From Deltaproteobacteria bacterium (GTDB taxonomy: Bacteria; Myxococcota_A; UBA796; SXON01): a stretch of 64,000 bases of DNA. The stretch lies in assembly GCA_947445035.1 (NCBI GenBank), contig CANFCK010000010.1:1-64000 (forward strand). The letters are read 5' to 3'. This document shows, piece after piece, positions 1-8,684 of this stretch (its first letter is position 1; each line of letters starts with the position of its first letter). Under the pieces are notes generated by a model. The model saw only the letters and a list, made by a program, of their open reading frames with translations. It ran no database searches and was not told the origin of the DNA. A program made the position numbers and the translations under genes.

Positions 1-1005
1 GATGAGCGTCGTGTCGTCATCGACGACCGCTTGGATGCGGCCGAGCACGCTGTCGAGGTATTGATAGTAGTCGGGGACCCATCGCCCTGCCTCGCCAAGG
101 TCATCGCCAGTGAGGCCCTTTTCTCCCCAAGGGGGCACGGCGCGCGTCGGATGTCGACGCAGCAGGACGTCCACGGCTCGCTTGTGGGCGGTCGGGTCGT
201 GGCGAATGACCCTTTGGGTCTCCGGGTCCTGGAATGGCCAGTAGGCATGGCTCACCTGGTCCGCACCGTTGACGTAGACACACCCGAAGTCGGCGTCCGC
301 CTCGGGCCAAAGCCGCTCGAACACCCGGACGTGCAGCTCGTCCCGCCGCAGCGGATGCGACGGGGCCCCATATTCGGCGACCTGGTAGCCCAGCGGGGAG
401 GCGGCGAGCCACGCCGCATCCGGCAGCAGCTCCGTCGCCACCACGCCGAGCGCGTCGGGAAACGTCGTGACCTTGAGCTGTTCATCGACGGCGGGCTGAT
501 CGGTGCTGCGCGACATGGGGTAGGCCCACACGAAGCGGTCGGACAGCGCCTGTCCGGCGATGATCGGCGCCGGCCAGGTCATCAACCATCCCGCCAGCAC
601 GCTGCGGCGGCCGTCTCGGGTAAGCGCGTCCCACACCCGTTCGACCTGCACGTCAGCGCCGGTAAACGACTTGCCGCGACCGTTGGTCCACCCGCCGATC
701 CCGTGCACCTCTGCGGGGTACCCCGAAGCGATCGTGGTCCAGAGGATGGGCGACATGATCGGGCTGGTCACCTCAACCTCGGCGTGTGCCCCGTGTTCGA
801 GCAGGGCGCTCAGGTTCGGTAGGTTGCGCGCGTACCGATGAAGCGCCGAGTACTCCAACCCGTCCATGCCCACCACCACGACCCGGTTGCGTTCGGGCGT
901 GGGAACGCAGGCCACGAGCGACAAGAGCACCAGAGCGAACGCCGAACACAGCCGCTGCCGGCACCCAGTGAGGGCGCAATCGATGTCAGGACCCAGTGAA
1001 GCCAT
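1..1005 (-). CDS. Alkaline-phosphatase-superfamily (type I phosphodiesterase) lipoprotein, partial
   Basis: The reading frame enters at 1005 (ATG) and runs off the left edge, giving 335 codons with no stop, so the C-terminus is missing. A hydrophobic stretch ends in a lipobox (LVAC, about residues 30-33), so it is probably a lipoprotein. It is followed by VVVVGMDGLE, whose Asp is the first metal ligand of the phosphodiesterase/nucleotide pyrophosphatase family, and by MSPILWTTIASGYP, where the Thr is the expected nucleophile. Further on, YVNGADQVSHAYWPF supplies another Asp and His as in the metal site. The family hydrolyses phosphodiester or phosphonate bonds in the periplasm; the substrate cannot be read from the sequence. 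The family call is strong and the exact reaction unknown. Confidence 0.8.
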   Translation of the reverse strand, partial: MASLGPDIDCALTGCRQRLCSAFALVLLSLVACVPTPERNRVVVVGMDGLEYSALHRYARNLPNLSALLEHGAHAEVEVTSPIMSPILWTTIASGYPAEVHGIGGWTNGRGKSFTGADVQVERVWDALTRDGRRSVLAGWLMTWPAPIIAGQALSDRFVWAYPMSRSTDQPAVDEQLKVTTFPDALGVVATELLPDAAWLAASPLGYQVAEYGAPSHPLRRDELHVRVFERLWPEADADFGCVYVNGADQVSHAYWPFQDPETQRVIRHDPTAHKRAVDVLLRRHPTRAVPPWGEKGLTGDDLGEAGRWVPDYYQYLDSVLGRIQAVVDDDTTLI

Positions 1006-1056
1006 GTGCTCGTGCTGAACGCCCCGTACTAAAGGCGCGGCGCCAAGGGGTCCAGG

Positions 1057-2229
1057 ATGCTTCCACTCGCTTTTTTCGTCTCGATCGCCAGCGCGGGCGA
1101 GGCCGACCAGCCCGCCGACGGGAAGTTCACCATGCCTCAGTCCGGCTTCACGCTCTCCGCGCCCGGTTGGCACATGGCCCGGTGGTCCGACTGGGACTGG
1201 AAGGGTCGTACTGGCGATTCGGCGGTTTTCGGCCGCGCGTGGTCGACGGCCTACCAACTGGTGCTGGACGCCGAGGTCGCCAAAGCGCTGACGGGCGAGT
1301 GGAAGGCCCTGATCGAGAGCGAGGAGGGCGGGGCCGATGTCGCCGTCGCCTCGGTGAACGTGGAGGAGGTGGCCGGGCAGAAGCGGGTGCGCGCGACGCT
1401 CACCTTCACCGCACGCGGCGGGCTCAAAGGCGTTTGCCACGCCGCGGCATTCGCAACGCGGGGCCTGACCGCCCAGGTTTGGACGATCGCGCCGGCGCAG
1501 GGGTCGGACCGGGCCATGAAACAACTCGAGCTGCTGCTGGCCCAGGTCGAGATCACCTCGCCGCCGGCCGCGCTCGGCGCCATCGAGACTCTCAGCGACG
1601 ACGCTGGCGAGTTGGTGCTGCCGAGTGGCTGGCGGCTGCCCCTGGACGCCGAGGGCACGGAGGTCACCGCGCTGTACGGCAAGACCGGCGCCAAGGACAG
1701 CCGGCTCTGCACGGCGGCCATCCATCCCTATGTGGGGGGCGTAGCCGACGTGCTCCTGCTTTGCAGCGAAGCAGGCAACGCCGTGGTCGTAGACGAGTTC
1801 AGCTTCGCCGACGAGGCCATTCTGTTTGGTCGGAACCTCTTCGGCAAGGCGGCGGACAAGCTGCCCCCCGCCGAGATGGTGGTGCGGGGCGAGGGCGAAG
1901 TCGCCATCCTGTTCCACGCCAACACCGGCTTGTGGGCAGGTGGGGTTGACACCTCCACGGGGACGGCGGTGGTATGGGCCAGCGGTGCGGAAGGGCACGA
2001 CAGCGCGCTCGGCGACACCGCACGCGCCGCGCTCAAGGGGTTGAAGCTCCACGAGGATGCGCAGCCGAACCCCGGCCTCGGCGCCCTGATCTTCCACCGG
2101 ATAACCTACCAGCCCACCCATCCGATGGTGCTGGTGCCTGGCGTCTTGATGCTGGCCATTCTCGGCGGAATCATCGCGATGATCCTGCGTTCGACGCCGA
2201 AGTCGGGCTCGGACGACCCGCACGGATAG
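1057..2229 (+). CDS. Exported protein with C-terminal membrane anchor, function unknown
   Basis: 390 residues. The N-terminus looks like a signal peptide (MLPLAFFVSIASAGEA, likely cleavage after Ala-Ser-Ala). A single hydrophobic segment close to the C-terminus (VLVPGVLMLAILGGIIAMIL) is followed by a short polar tail, so the bulk should sit outside the cytoplasmic membrane, anchored at its end. I recognise no catalytic motif. Codon use and GC match the neighbours and it stands alone between genes on the opposite strand, so it is probably its own transcription unit. A role in the envelope is an inference from topology only. Confidence 0.65.
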   Translation: MLPLAFFVSIASAGEADQPADGKFTMPQSGFTLSAPGWHMARWSDWDWKGRTGDSAVFGRAWSTAYQLVLDAEVAKALTGEWKALIESEEGGADVAVASVNVEEVAGQKRVRATLTFTARGGLKGVCHAAAFATRGLTAQVWTIAPAQGSDRAMKQLELLLAQVEITSPPAALGAIETLSDDAGELVLPSGWRLPLDAEGTEVTALYGKTGAKDSRLCTAAIHPYVGGVADVLLLCSEAGNAVVVDEFSFADEAILFGRNLFGKAADKLPPAEMVVRGEGEVAILFHANTGLWAGGVDTSTGTAVVWASGAEGHDSALGDTARAALKGLKLHEDAQPNPGLGALIFHRITYQPTHPMVLVPGVLMLAILGGIIAMILRSTPKSGSDDPHG

Positions 2230-2238
2230 TATCCAGCG

Positions 2239-2490
2239 TTAGCGAACGCGGCCGACGCTGTTTTCCACCTCGTCGTCGAAGGTCGCGCGCAGCACGATCA
2301 GGGACTTGTGGGTGCCGCGCTTCGGCTCGTAGGCCACAATGCCACTTGGGCCCCCCGGGCTGCCGCTGACGCGCGCCCCCTCGTATTCAACGATGGTAAC
2401 GGCCTGAAACACCTGTCGCTGCGCGGCCGTCTCCGGCACGACGTCCGTGGACTGGGCGAGAGCGGTGGTGAGCGAGAGCAGAACGAGCAT
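2239..2490 (-). CDS. Small exported protein of 83 residues, unknown
   Basis: Starting at the ATG at 2490 gives a signal peptide (MLVLLSLTTALAQS) followed by a roughly 70-residue mature domain with no cysteine and no known motif. The frame stays open up to 2646, but the upstream part is arginine-rich and unlike a protein, so the internal start is preferred. It lies downstream of the EVE gene on the same strand with 116 bases between. No function is proposed. Confidence 0.5.
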   Translation of the reverse strand: MLVLLSLTTALAQSTDVVPETAAQRQVFQAVTIVEYEGARVSGSPGGPSGIVAYEPKRGTHKSLIVLRATFDDEVENSVGRVR

Positions 2491-2606
2491 GATGGATGAC
2501 CTCGACAGGCTCCGACAGCGACGAGGAGGCGCGGTTCCAGCGAACCTTGGGCGACCGGGAGGGAGCGGCGCACGGTGCCTACGGAGACGCCTCCCGCCTT
2601 CACAAT

Positions 2607-3023
2607 TTATCCGCTGAACTCGCCCAACTTGCACATGCGCGCCCACTGTTCGGCGGAGAGCGGAATCACGCTGACCCTGCCCTGCTTGACCAGCTTGGAC
2701 TCGGCCAAAACCGCATCGGCCCGGAACTGAGCGAGGCTAACCGGCTTGGGAACCGGCGCTACCGGAGCGAGGTCCACGCACAACCAACGAGGATCACCTT
2801 CCGCCGTGGGGTCTTCATATGACTCACGCATGACCGTCGCGACACCAACGACCTCCTTGCCGAGGTTGGAGTGGTACCAGGCGACCCGATCACCGACTTT
2901 CATCGAGCGGAGGTTGTTCCGGGCTTCGGCGCTACGAACCCCGGTCCAAGCCGTCTGCCGCTCGGCGACAAACGTGTCCCACGAGTACACATCGGGTTCC
3001 GACTTCGCCAGCCAGTAGTTCAT
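2607..3023 (-). CDS. EVE-domain protein
   Basis: 138 residues, nearly all one EVE domain: MNYWLAKSEPDVYSWD at the N-terminus, a central TAWTGVRSAEARNNLRSM segment, then DRVAWYHSN and GVATVMRESYEDPTA. This is the PUA-like fold of human THYN1 and bacterial YhcG-type homologues, which binds modified bases in DNA or RNA. Its ATG overlaps the stop of mltG by four bases (3020-3023), so the two are probably translated together. Known bacterial EVE proteins are standalone or fused to restriction-type nucleases; this one is standalone, so a general nucleic-acid role fits better than defence. Family call secure, function inferred. Confidence 0.9.
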   Translation of the reverse strand: MNYWLAKSEPDVYSWDTFVAERQTAWTGVRSAEARNNLRSMKVGDRVAWYHSNLGKEVVGVATVMRESYEDPTAEGDPRWLCVDLAPVAPVPKPVSLAQFRADAVLAESKLVKQGRVSVIPLSAEQWARMCKLGEFSG

Positions 3024-3988
3024 AGGTACTTCCTCTTGAGTCTGTCGTGTTCGGCCGCGTTCTTGGACGGATGGATCGTTCCGGTCGCGTCGTGAAGGTA
3101 ATACCAGTACTCGGTGGTCTCGGGGTGCAGGGCGGCGTCGAGCGACCTCAGGCCGGGGCTACCGATGGCGGTGGGCGGCAGGCCAGGACGGAGTCGGGTG
3201 TTGTAGGGCTCCGCGGGATCGAAGAGTTGCTTCAGAAAGGATTTTTCGTCGTTCCAGTCGGTCAGCGTGTAGCGCGAGGTCGCGTCGATGCCGAGGTTCC
3301 AGTTCGCGTCGAGCCGCTTCCACATGATGCCGGCAACGAGGCCGCGGTTGGCGGGGCTCGGCTCCTCCCGCTCGATCATGCTGGCCACGATGACCACCTG
3401 CCCAAGCGTTCGGGCGCCGGTGTCCGCGCTGTTCGCGAAGCGTTCGCCCAACAGATCGAGTTGGCGTTGCACGAACGCTTTGGCGGTAAACTCACCCGGC
3501 GCGACGAGGTAGGTCTCCGGATAGAGGAAGCCCTCCAGCCCCCCGCTTGGGAGCGTGTAGCTGACCCGGTACTCACTACCCCGCTGCGTCGCCTCCAGGT
3601 ATTCACCTGGTTTTACAAGCCCTTTTTCCACCAACGCCGCATCAATGTCCTTGGCGCGCCAACCTTCGACCACGGTAAACGGCACGTCGTCGGCCACCGG
3701 CGGGCCGCACAACGTCGCGAGCAGCTCGCCGGCGGTCATGCCGGGGGTGGCGCGATGTTTCCCGGCTTTGAGGCATGAACCGTCCGCACCCAGGCGCAGG
3801 AACCACGCCCAATTCGACGCGCTCGTGACCAGCCCAGCGGCGGCCAACTCGTCGCCGATTCCCCGGGCGCTCGACCCCTTCGGCACCTCGAACACCACCA
3901 TCGTCGTGTCCCCGGGGGCAGGGGCGGCATCGAATGAGCAGGCAGTCAGCCACACAAGCGTGGCCGCGACGACAAAGGCGCGCATCAT
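3020..3988 (-). CDS. mltG: Endolytic murein transglycosylase MltG (YceG-like)
   Basis: 322 residues. It cuts nascent peptidoglycan glycan strands at the inner membrane and so ends their elongation. A YceG-like fold is visible: a LysM-like part (FEVPKGSSARGIGDELAAAG, about residues 33-52), FTVVEGW, the GFLYPETY segment (about 153-160), and the catalytic region ASMIEREE with the expected catalytic Glu near residue 206. The conserved YNTRLRPGLPPTAIGSPG loop and a typical C-terminus follow. Instead of a plain N-terminal anchor there is a lipobox (VWLTAC, Cys 17), so it may be a lipoprotein. It is upstream of, and four bases overlapping with, the EVE gene. Confidence 0.93.
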   Translation of the reverse strand: MMRAFVVAATLVWLTACSFDAAPAPGDTTMVVFEVPKGSSARGIGDELAAAGLVTSASNWAWFLRLGADGSCLKAGKHRATPGMTAGELLATLCGPPVADDVPFTVVEGWRAKDIDAALVEKGLVKPGEYLEATQRGSEYRVSYTLPSGGLEGFLYPETYLVAPGEFTAKAFVQRQLDLLGERFANSADTGARTLGQVVIVASMIEREEPSPANRGLVAGIMWKRLDANWNLGIDATSRYTLTDWNDEKSFLKQLFDPAEPYNTRLRPGLPPTAIGSPGLRSLDAALHPETTEYWYYLHDATGTIHPSKNAAEHDRLKRKYL

Positions 3989-4036
3989 GGCGGGGTATCA
4001 CGCGGCCCCACCCGAGCGATCCGGCTACGCTGGCGC

Positions 4037-5182
4037 GTGCGACTGAATCCGCGTCTCGCCGCGCTCCCGACGTACCCGACCGTGATCCTGGACCAGAAGC
4101 GCGACGCCCTCCTGGCCGCGGGCCGACCCGTCTACGACTTCGGTACGGGCGACCCGACGGAGCCCACCCCGGCCTTCATCCGGGCACGCGTCGGCCCCGC
4201 GATCGCGGACAACTGCCGGTACCCGACGGTACTGGGAAAGAGCGGCGTGCGTGAGGCTTTTTCCGGCTGGGCCGAGCGGCGATTTGGGGTGACGCTTGAC
4301 CCCGCGACCCAGCTCCTGCCAAGCTCCGGGAGTAAGGAGGCGGTTTTCCACCTGCCGCTTTTGGTGGTCGATCCCGACGCGCCCGACCGCGCGGTGGTCT
4401 TCCCGGATCCCGGCTACAGCGTGTACTACCGGGGCGCCGTGCTCGCCGGTGGTGAGCCGGTGCCGCAACGGCTCGACGGGGACTTCCGCCAGCGGCCGTG
4501 GGACTTGCCGGAGGAGCTCTTGCGCCGCACGCGCCTCCTGTGGATCAACTCGCCCCACAACCCCAGCGGCGCCGTCCTCTCGCGGGACGACCTGCGCCGG
4601 ACCTGGGAGCTATGCCGCGACTACGACATCCTCCTCGCGTCCGACGAGTGCTACGCCGACACCTGGTTCGAGGAGCCGCCGCCCAGCATCCTCGAGGTCG
4701 CCAACGAGGGGGTCATCGCGATTTTTTCGCTCTCCAAGCGCAGCGGGATGACCGGCTACCGCACCGGGATGATCGCGGGTGACGCCCGCTGGATGAAGAA
4801 GCTCCGCGAGCTTCGCGCCAATCCTGGCCTTGCTCCTCAGGATTTCGTAAACGCCGCGGCCGCGACAGCCTGGGCTGACGACGCGCACGCCGAAGAGCGC
4901 CGCGGGCTATTCAGGGCAAAGCGCGACCTCCTGGCGGCATTCCTAACCGGGCACGGCCTGCAAATCGTCGCCAGCGAAGCGAGCTTCTACCTGTGGGTTC
5001 GGGCGCCGAGCGGCCACACCGGGCAGAGCTACGCCGAACTGCTCCTCGACGCCGGCATCATGACCAATCCCGGTTCGGCGTTCGCAGTGACCGATGCAGG
5101 CGACCCCTACATCCGACTTGCCCTGGTGCCGGACCTGGAGACTTGTCGGGCCGCCTGTCAGGTCTGGGCCAGCGTCCGCTGA
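4037..5182 (+). CDS. dapC: Class I/II aminotransferase, DapC-like (N-succinyl-diaminopimelate transaminase)
   Basis: 381 residues, GTG start. PLP-dependent fold type I aminotransferase: FGTGDPTEPTP near the N-terminus, SSGSKEAVFHLPLL, the active-site strand INSPHNPSGAV, the Asp-Glu of ASDECYAD, and the Schiff-base lysine in FSLSKRSGMTGYRTG (SLSK). These match succinyl-diaminopimelate aminotransferases best by eye. That fits the dapD and dapE genes at 43.6-45.4 kb, which make and use the same succinylated intermediates. The product feeds lysine and peptidoglycan. A different substrate (for example aspartate or LL-DAP aminotransferase) cannot be excluded. Its stop overlaps the next start as TGATG (5180-5184), so the following lipid gene is co-translated. 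Confidence 0.8.
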   Translation: MRLNPRLAALPTYPTVILDQKRDALLAAGRPVYDFGTGDPTEPTPAFIRARVGPAIADNCRYPTVLGKSGVREAFSGWAERRFGVTLDPATQLLPSSGSKEAVFHLPLLVVDPDAPDRAVVFPDPGYSVYYRGAVLAGGEPVPQRLDGDFRQRPWDLPEELLRRTRLLWINSPHNPSGAVLSRDDLRRTWELCRDYDILLASDECYADTWFEEPPPSILEVANEGVIAIFSLSKRSGMTGYRTGMIAGDARWMKKLRELRANPGLAPQDFVNAAAATAWADDAHAEERRGLFRAKRDLLAAFLTGHGLQIVASEASFYLWVRAPSGHTGQSYAELLLDAGIMTNPGSAFAVTDAGDPYIRLALVPDLETCRAACQVWASVR

Positions 5183-5967
5183 TGCCGATGACGACCATCG
5201 TTCAGGCGCTCATGATCATCGTCGGTCTGGCCCTGGGGGCGCTGTGGCCTCGCGGGGGCCGGGCGCTGGCGGTGTTTTCGCGCGACGCGCTGATAAACGT
5301 CGCGACCGGTGCGGCGTTGTTTCCGGTCCGGCTTGGCCTGACCATGCTCGGCGTGCGGCTTGCCCAGGGCGCCGATCCCGGTTTGTCCGGGTTCATCGAC
5401 CTCGGGTCGCTCCGCGCCCCGCCGCTCCAGTTCCTGTTCACCTTCGTGCTCTTGGACTTCAGCAAATACTGGCTCCACAGGGCCCATCACCGCATTCCCT
5501 TGTTGTGGAGCTTCCACCGCGTGCATCACAGCACCGAAAGCATCGACGCCACCGCGGGCCTACGTATGCACCTCGTCGACTTCCTCCAATTGACGGCGGT
5601 GCCGGTGCTGCTTTTTGGGGTGCTCTTCGACATCACCGCCTTCGCCCCGTGGGTGCTTCCCGTTGCAATTTGCGTCGGTATCGTCGCGGACACGTTCTCC
5701 CACATGCACGTCGAGTTTCCGCACACCAACCCCGTCTGTCGGGCGCTGTTGTACGTGTTCAACAACCCGCTTTTCCACAGCTGGCACCACACCCGTGACG
5801 GGGTCCTCCGCGACGGCAACTACGCCAACGCCCTGCCGGTCTGGGACCTGCTTTTCCGCTCCGACGTCACCCAGCATGAGCCGCCGGCGCTGTACGGCAT
5901 CGGCGGGGATCAGCGCCTCGTCAACGACGTGCTCGGCTTGCAGCTCTTGCGCCCACGGACGGACTGA
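5182..5967 (+). CDS. Sterol desaturase / fatty acid hydroxylase family membrane enzyme
   Basis: 261 residues from the ATG at 5182, which overlaps the previous stop. Three or four hydrophobic segments surround the histidine clusters of the fatty acid hydroxylase superfamily: HRAHH, FHRVHHS, a later HMHVEFPHTN and SWHHTRDG. These histidines bind a di-iron centre that uses O2 to hydroxylate or desaturate lipid chains or sterols. Some myxobacteria make sterols, but nothing here fixes the substrate. The gene is followed after two bases by a YbhN-like membrane protein, suggesting a lipid or envelope operon. Confidence 0.88.
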   Translation: MPMTTIVQALMIIVGLALGALWPRGGRALAVFSRDALINVATGAALFPVRLGLTMLGVRLAQGADPGLSGFIDLGSLRAPPLQFLFTFVLLDFSKYWLHRAHHRIPLLWSFHRVHHSTESIDATAGLRMHLVDFLQLTAVPVLLFGVLFDITAFAPWVLPVAICVGIVADTFSHMHVEFPHTNPVCRALLYVFNNPLFHSWHHTRDGVLRDGNYANALPVWDLLFRSDVTQHEPPALYGIGGDQRLVNDVLGLQLLRPRTD

Positions 5968-5969
5968 CC

Positions 5970-6956
5970 GTGCGCCTTCGCGTTGCAGCGGTCATCATCC
6001 TGACGCTGCTGTGTTTGGCCTGGGTGCTCTGGGGCGTCGATCTCGAGGCGGCCATGGCGGGCGTCTCCCACTTCCGTTGGAGCTTCATCGCGCCGATTTG
6101 GGGCCTTTACCTGCTGGCGCACCTGATGCGCGCCCAACGTTTCCGCATCCTGTTGCCGCGTCCGATCGACTACCGAGCCAGCTTCTCGGCGTTGTCCATC
6201 GGGTATCTGGCCCTTCATGTCTTCCCGTTCCGCCTGGGCGAGCTGGTGCGCCCCTACCTCGTGCGCGAACAGCGAGGCGTGGCCTTCGGCGACTCGCTGG
6301 CCGTCGTCGTCGTCGAACGGATCCTCGACGTCGTCATGCTCTTGTTCATGATCCTGGGCACGAGCTGGTTTGTCCCGCTGGCCACCCAGGTCGAGGTTGG
6401 CGGCGTCGACATCCTCGCCTTGGCGAAGTCCGCCGCCGGCATGGTAGCGGCGGTCGGGACCGCCGGACTTCTGGCGATGATGTTTGCCGGAAGGCGCCTG
6501 CTGACCCTCGCCGACCACCTCCCTGGCGGGCCTCGCCTGCGGCCCCTGCTAGAGCGCTTCCACGCCGCTCTGGTGGCCCTTTCAGCGCGGCCCGCCGTCG
6601 CAGCGCAAGCCGTGGTCCTCAGCGCCCTCATCTGGCTGGTCACCCTCGTCGCCGTACAGGTCCAGCTTGTCGCGACCGCTGGCGTCCCCACCGACTTCGG
6701 CGCGGCCCTCGCCACCTGGACCGCGACCCTCTCCGGTATGGCCGTGCTCCCCACCCCGGGCTTCTTCGGCGGCTTCGAGGCCGCTTGCTCGACCGCACTC
6801 CAGTTGCTCGGGGCCACTCCAGAAGCAGCCGCGCCTTTCGCGATCCTCCTGCACCTCACCCAGTTCGCGTTCACCATCGTGCTCGGGGCCGCCTTCCTCG
6901 CGATCGAGGGGTTGGGCCTGCGCGAGGTGGTGGCTAAGAGCCAGGCCGCCGGGTGA
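5970..6956 (+). CDS. YbhN/AglD-like integral membrane protein (LPG synthase TM-region family)
   Basis: 328 residues, GTG start two bases after the preceding stop. It is polytopic, with about seven to eight hydrophobic segments. Family signatures are LRLGELVRPYLVREQ-type residues (here FRLGELVRPYLVREQRG) followed by VVVVERILDV, and the late PTPGFFGGFEAA loop. The family (UPF0104/DUF2156-less lysylphosphatidylglycerol synthase TM region) is thought to act in lipid translocation or membrane lipid modification; a soluble aminoacyl-transfer domain is absent, so it should not be a complete MprF. Its last four bases (GTGA) overlap the next possible start. Confidence 0.82.
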   Translation: MRLRVAAVIILTLLCLAWVLWGVDLEAAMAGVSHFRWSFIAPIWGLYLLAHLMRAQRFRILLPRPIDYRASFSALSIGYLALHVFPFRLGELVRPYLVREQRGVAFGDSLAVVVVERILDVVMLLFMILGTSWFVPLATQVEVGGVDILALAKSAAGMVAAVGTAGLLAMMFAGRRLLTLADHLPGGPRLRPLLERFHAALVALSARPAVAAQAVVLSALIWLVTLVAVQVQLVATAGVPTDFGAALATWTATLSGMAVLPTPGFFGGFEAACSTALQLLGATPEAAAPFAILLHLTQFAFTIVLGAAFLAIEGLGLREVVAKSQAAG

Positions 6957-8659
6957 CGGCCAACGGCGATAGCGGTGTACCCATGCTCCTAATTCTGGCC
7001 GCGTGCGCCGGCCCCACGTCAACCTCCCCGGCGGACACCCCGACCGATTCGGGAGACACTGGGGAGTTTCCCGGCGGCGCGGAAGCGGACGTGGTCTACG
7101 ATATCGCCGTGCTCCACGAGGTCGTGGTCACCCTGGCGGACGCCGATTGGGCGGCGCTGCGGGTGCAGGAGCGCAACTTCTACGAGCTCTTCGACGAAGG
7201 GTGTATGGACGGGCCCTGGGGGAACCCGTACACCTGGTTCAATGCCGAAGTCCAGATTGACGGGGAAGGCCTGGGACCGGTGGGCGTGCGAAAAAAGGGC
7301 CTTCTCGGGTCGGTCACTCCCGATCGGCCGAGCCTGCGTATCTCGGTCGACCATGTCGTCCCGGGTGCCACCTTCCACGGCCTGGAAAAGCTGGTGCTCA
7401 ACAACGGACGGCAGGATCCGAGCCGGCTGCGCACCTGCCTCGCGCACCAGTTCTTCTCAGACGCCGGGCTCGTGGCGCCGCGCTGCGCGCTGGCTCACGT
7501 CACCGTCAACGGCGAGGACCTCGGGGTCTACGCACAGACGGAGGCCATCGACGAACTTTTGGTCGCTCGCGATGAGGGGGTGCTGCCGGCCGCGCTCTAC
7601 GAGGGCACGCTGAGCGACTTCCGCGAGGGTTGGCTCGCGACGTTCGAGGCCGAGAGCGTCGGCGCCGACGGGATGGAGCTCACCGCGGTGAGCAACGCGC
7701 TCTTGGTCGACGACGACGGCCTTATGGCCGCGCTGGACGAGATCGTCGACCTCGATCGGTACGTCACCTTCTGGGTCGCAGAGTCGCTGGCGGGCCATTG
7801 GGACGGGTACAACGGCAACACCAACAACTTCTACGTGTACGCCACCGGTGTGGACGGGCGGCTCCGATTCATCGCCAGCGGCCCCGACTCGGTGTGGGAT
7901 TCCCGCACCCCATTCGGCGCCGGGGCGCCGCTGTGGGTCGCGACAGCGAGCGCATTGTCCAATCGGCTGATCCAACACACCGAAGGCCGCGAGCGGTTCT
8001 TGACGGAGACGCAACGCCAGCTCGATGATGTGTGGAACGGAGACGCCCGCGTCGCCCAGATCGACGCCTGGGCGGAGCTCGTCGAGCCCGTGGACGACTC
8101 CACCCAACGCGAGGGCATCGCGTCATTGCGGTCGCTGGTTCGCCAACGCGGCGCCGATCTGGCGGCCAGCCTCGGAGGTCGGTTCGAAGCACCGGCGCTG
8201 CGCGGCGAGCTGTGCTGGAGCGACATCGGCGTGGTCAACGTCGACTTCGCCACCACCTGGGGCAGCTACCCCGACGGCGACCTCTACACGGGCGGGGTTG
8301 CGGAGCCCTATTTCGAGCTCAACGGCGCCGAATACGTCGCGATCGAGAGCGGCGCCTCCACCGGCTGGGCGGACGAAAGCGACGCGCTCTGGCTCACCAT
8401 CAGCCGGATCGCCGAGGAAACCTGGCTTGCGCCCTACGTTGTCTTCGATGAGGCTCTTGCCATCCCGGGCGCGGATGTCCCGATCGACGGGGTGGCGGCA
8501 ACGGCGATGTTGCTCTACAGCTCACCCGAGACCGGCGGCGCTTGGACCAACGCCGCGTACCTGGGCAACGGCACGCTGCACTTCGACGACGCGGGGACCA
8601 CTACCGGCGACGCTGTGGTGGGCAGGCTAGAGGTTCACGTGCTCGGCCAAGCGGAATAG
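6953..8659 (+). CDS. CotH-like lipoprotein
   Basis: Up to 568 residues. The earliest start is the GTG at 6953 overlapping the previous stop; the ATG at 6983 gives a very short lipoprotein signal (MLLILAACAG), which matches other lipoproteins in this window. After a Thr/Asp/Ser-rich linker there is a CotH fold: VRKKGLLGS, RPSLRISVDH, LEKLVLNNG, RLRTCLAHQFF, and NGEDLGVYAQTEAIDE. CotH proteins of spores are atypical kinases, and related proteins in other bacteria are secreted surface proteins. The central WVAESLAGHWDGYNGNTNN segment fits the same family. The last third, rich in acidic and small residues, is unrecognised. Surface attachment is inferred. Confidence 0.82.
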   Translation: MTANGDSGVPMLLILAACAGPTSTSPADTPTDSGDTGEFPGGAEADVVYDIAVLHEVVVTLADADWAALRVQERNFYELFDEGCMDGPWGNPYTWFNAEVQIDGEGLGPVGVRKKGLLGSVTPDRPSLRISVDHVVPGATFHGLEKLVLNNGRQDPSRLRTCLAHQFFSDAGLVAPRCALAHVTVNGEDLGVYAQTEAIDELLVARDEGVLPAALYEGTLSDFREGWLATFEAESVGADGMELTAVSNALLVDDDGLMAALDEIVDLDRYVTFWVAESLAGHWDGYNGNTNNFYVYATGVDGRLRFIASGPDSVWDSRTPFGAGAPLWVATASALSNRLIQHTEGRERFLTETQRQLDDVWNGDARVAQIDAWAELVEPVDDSTQREGIASLRSLVRQRGADLAASLGGRFEAPALRGELCWSDIGVVNVDFATTWGSYPDGDLYTGGVAEPYFELNGAEYVAIESGASTGWADESDALWLTISRIAEETWLAPYVVFDEALAIPGADVPIDGVAATAMLLYSSPETGGAWTNAAYLGNGTLHFDDAGTTTGDAVVGRLEVHVLGQAE

Positions 8660-8684
8660 CTCGGGTCCGGTTACCACCAGCGGC

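Noticed and set aside
31..822. A 263-codon plus-strand open frame at the left edge
   Set aside because: The minus strand carries a clear phosphodiesterase with catalytic residues through the same DNA.
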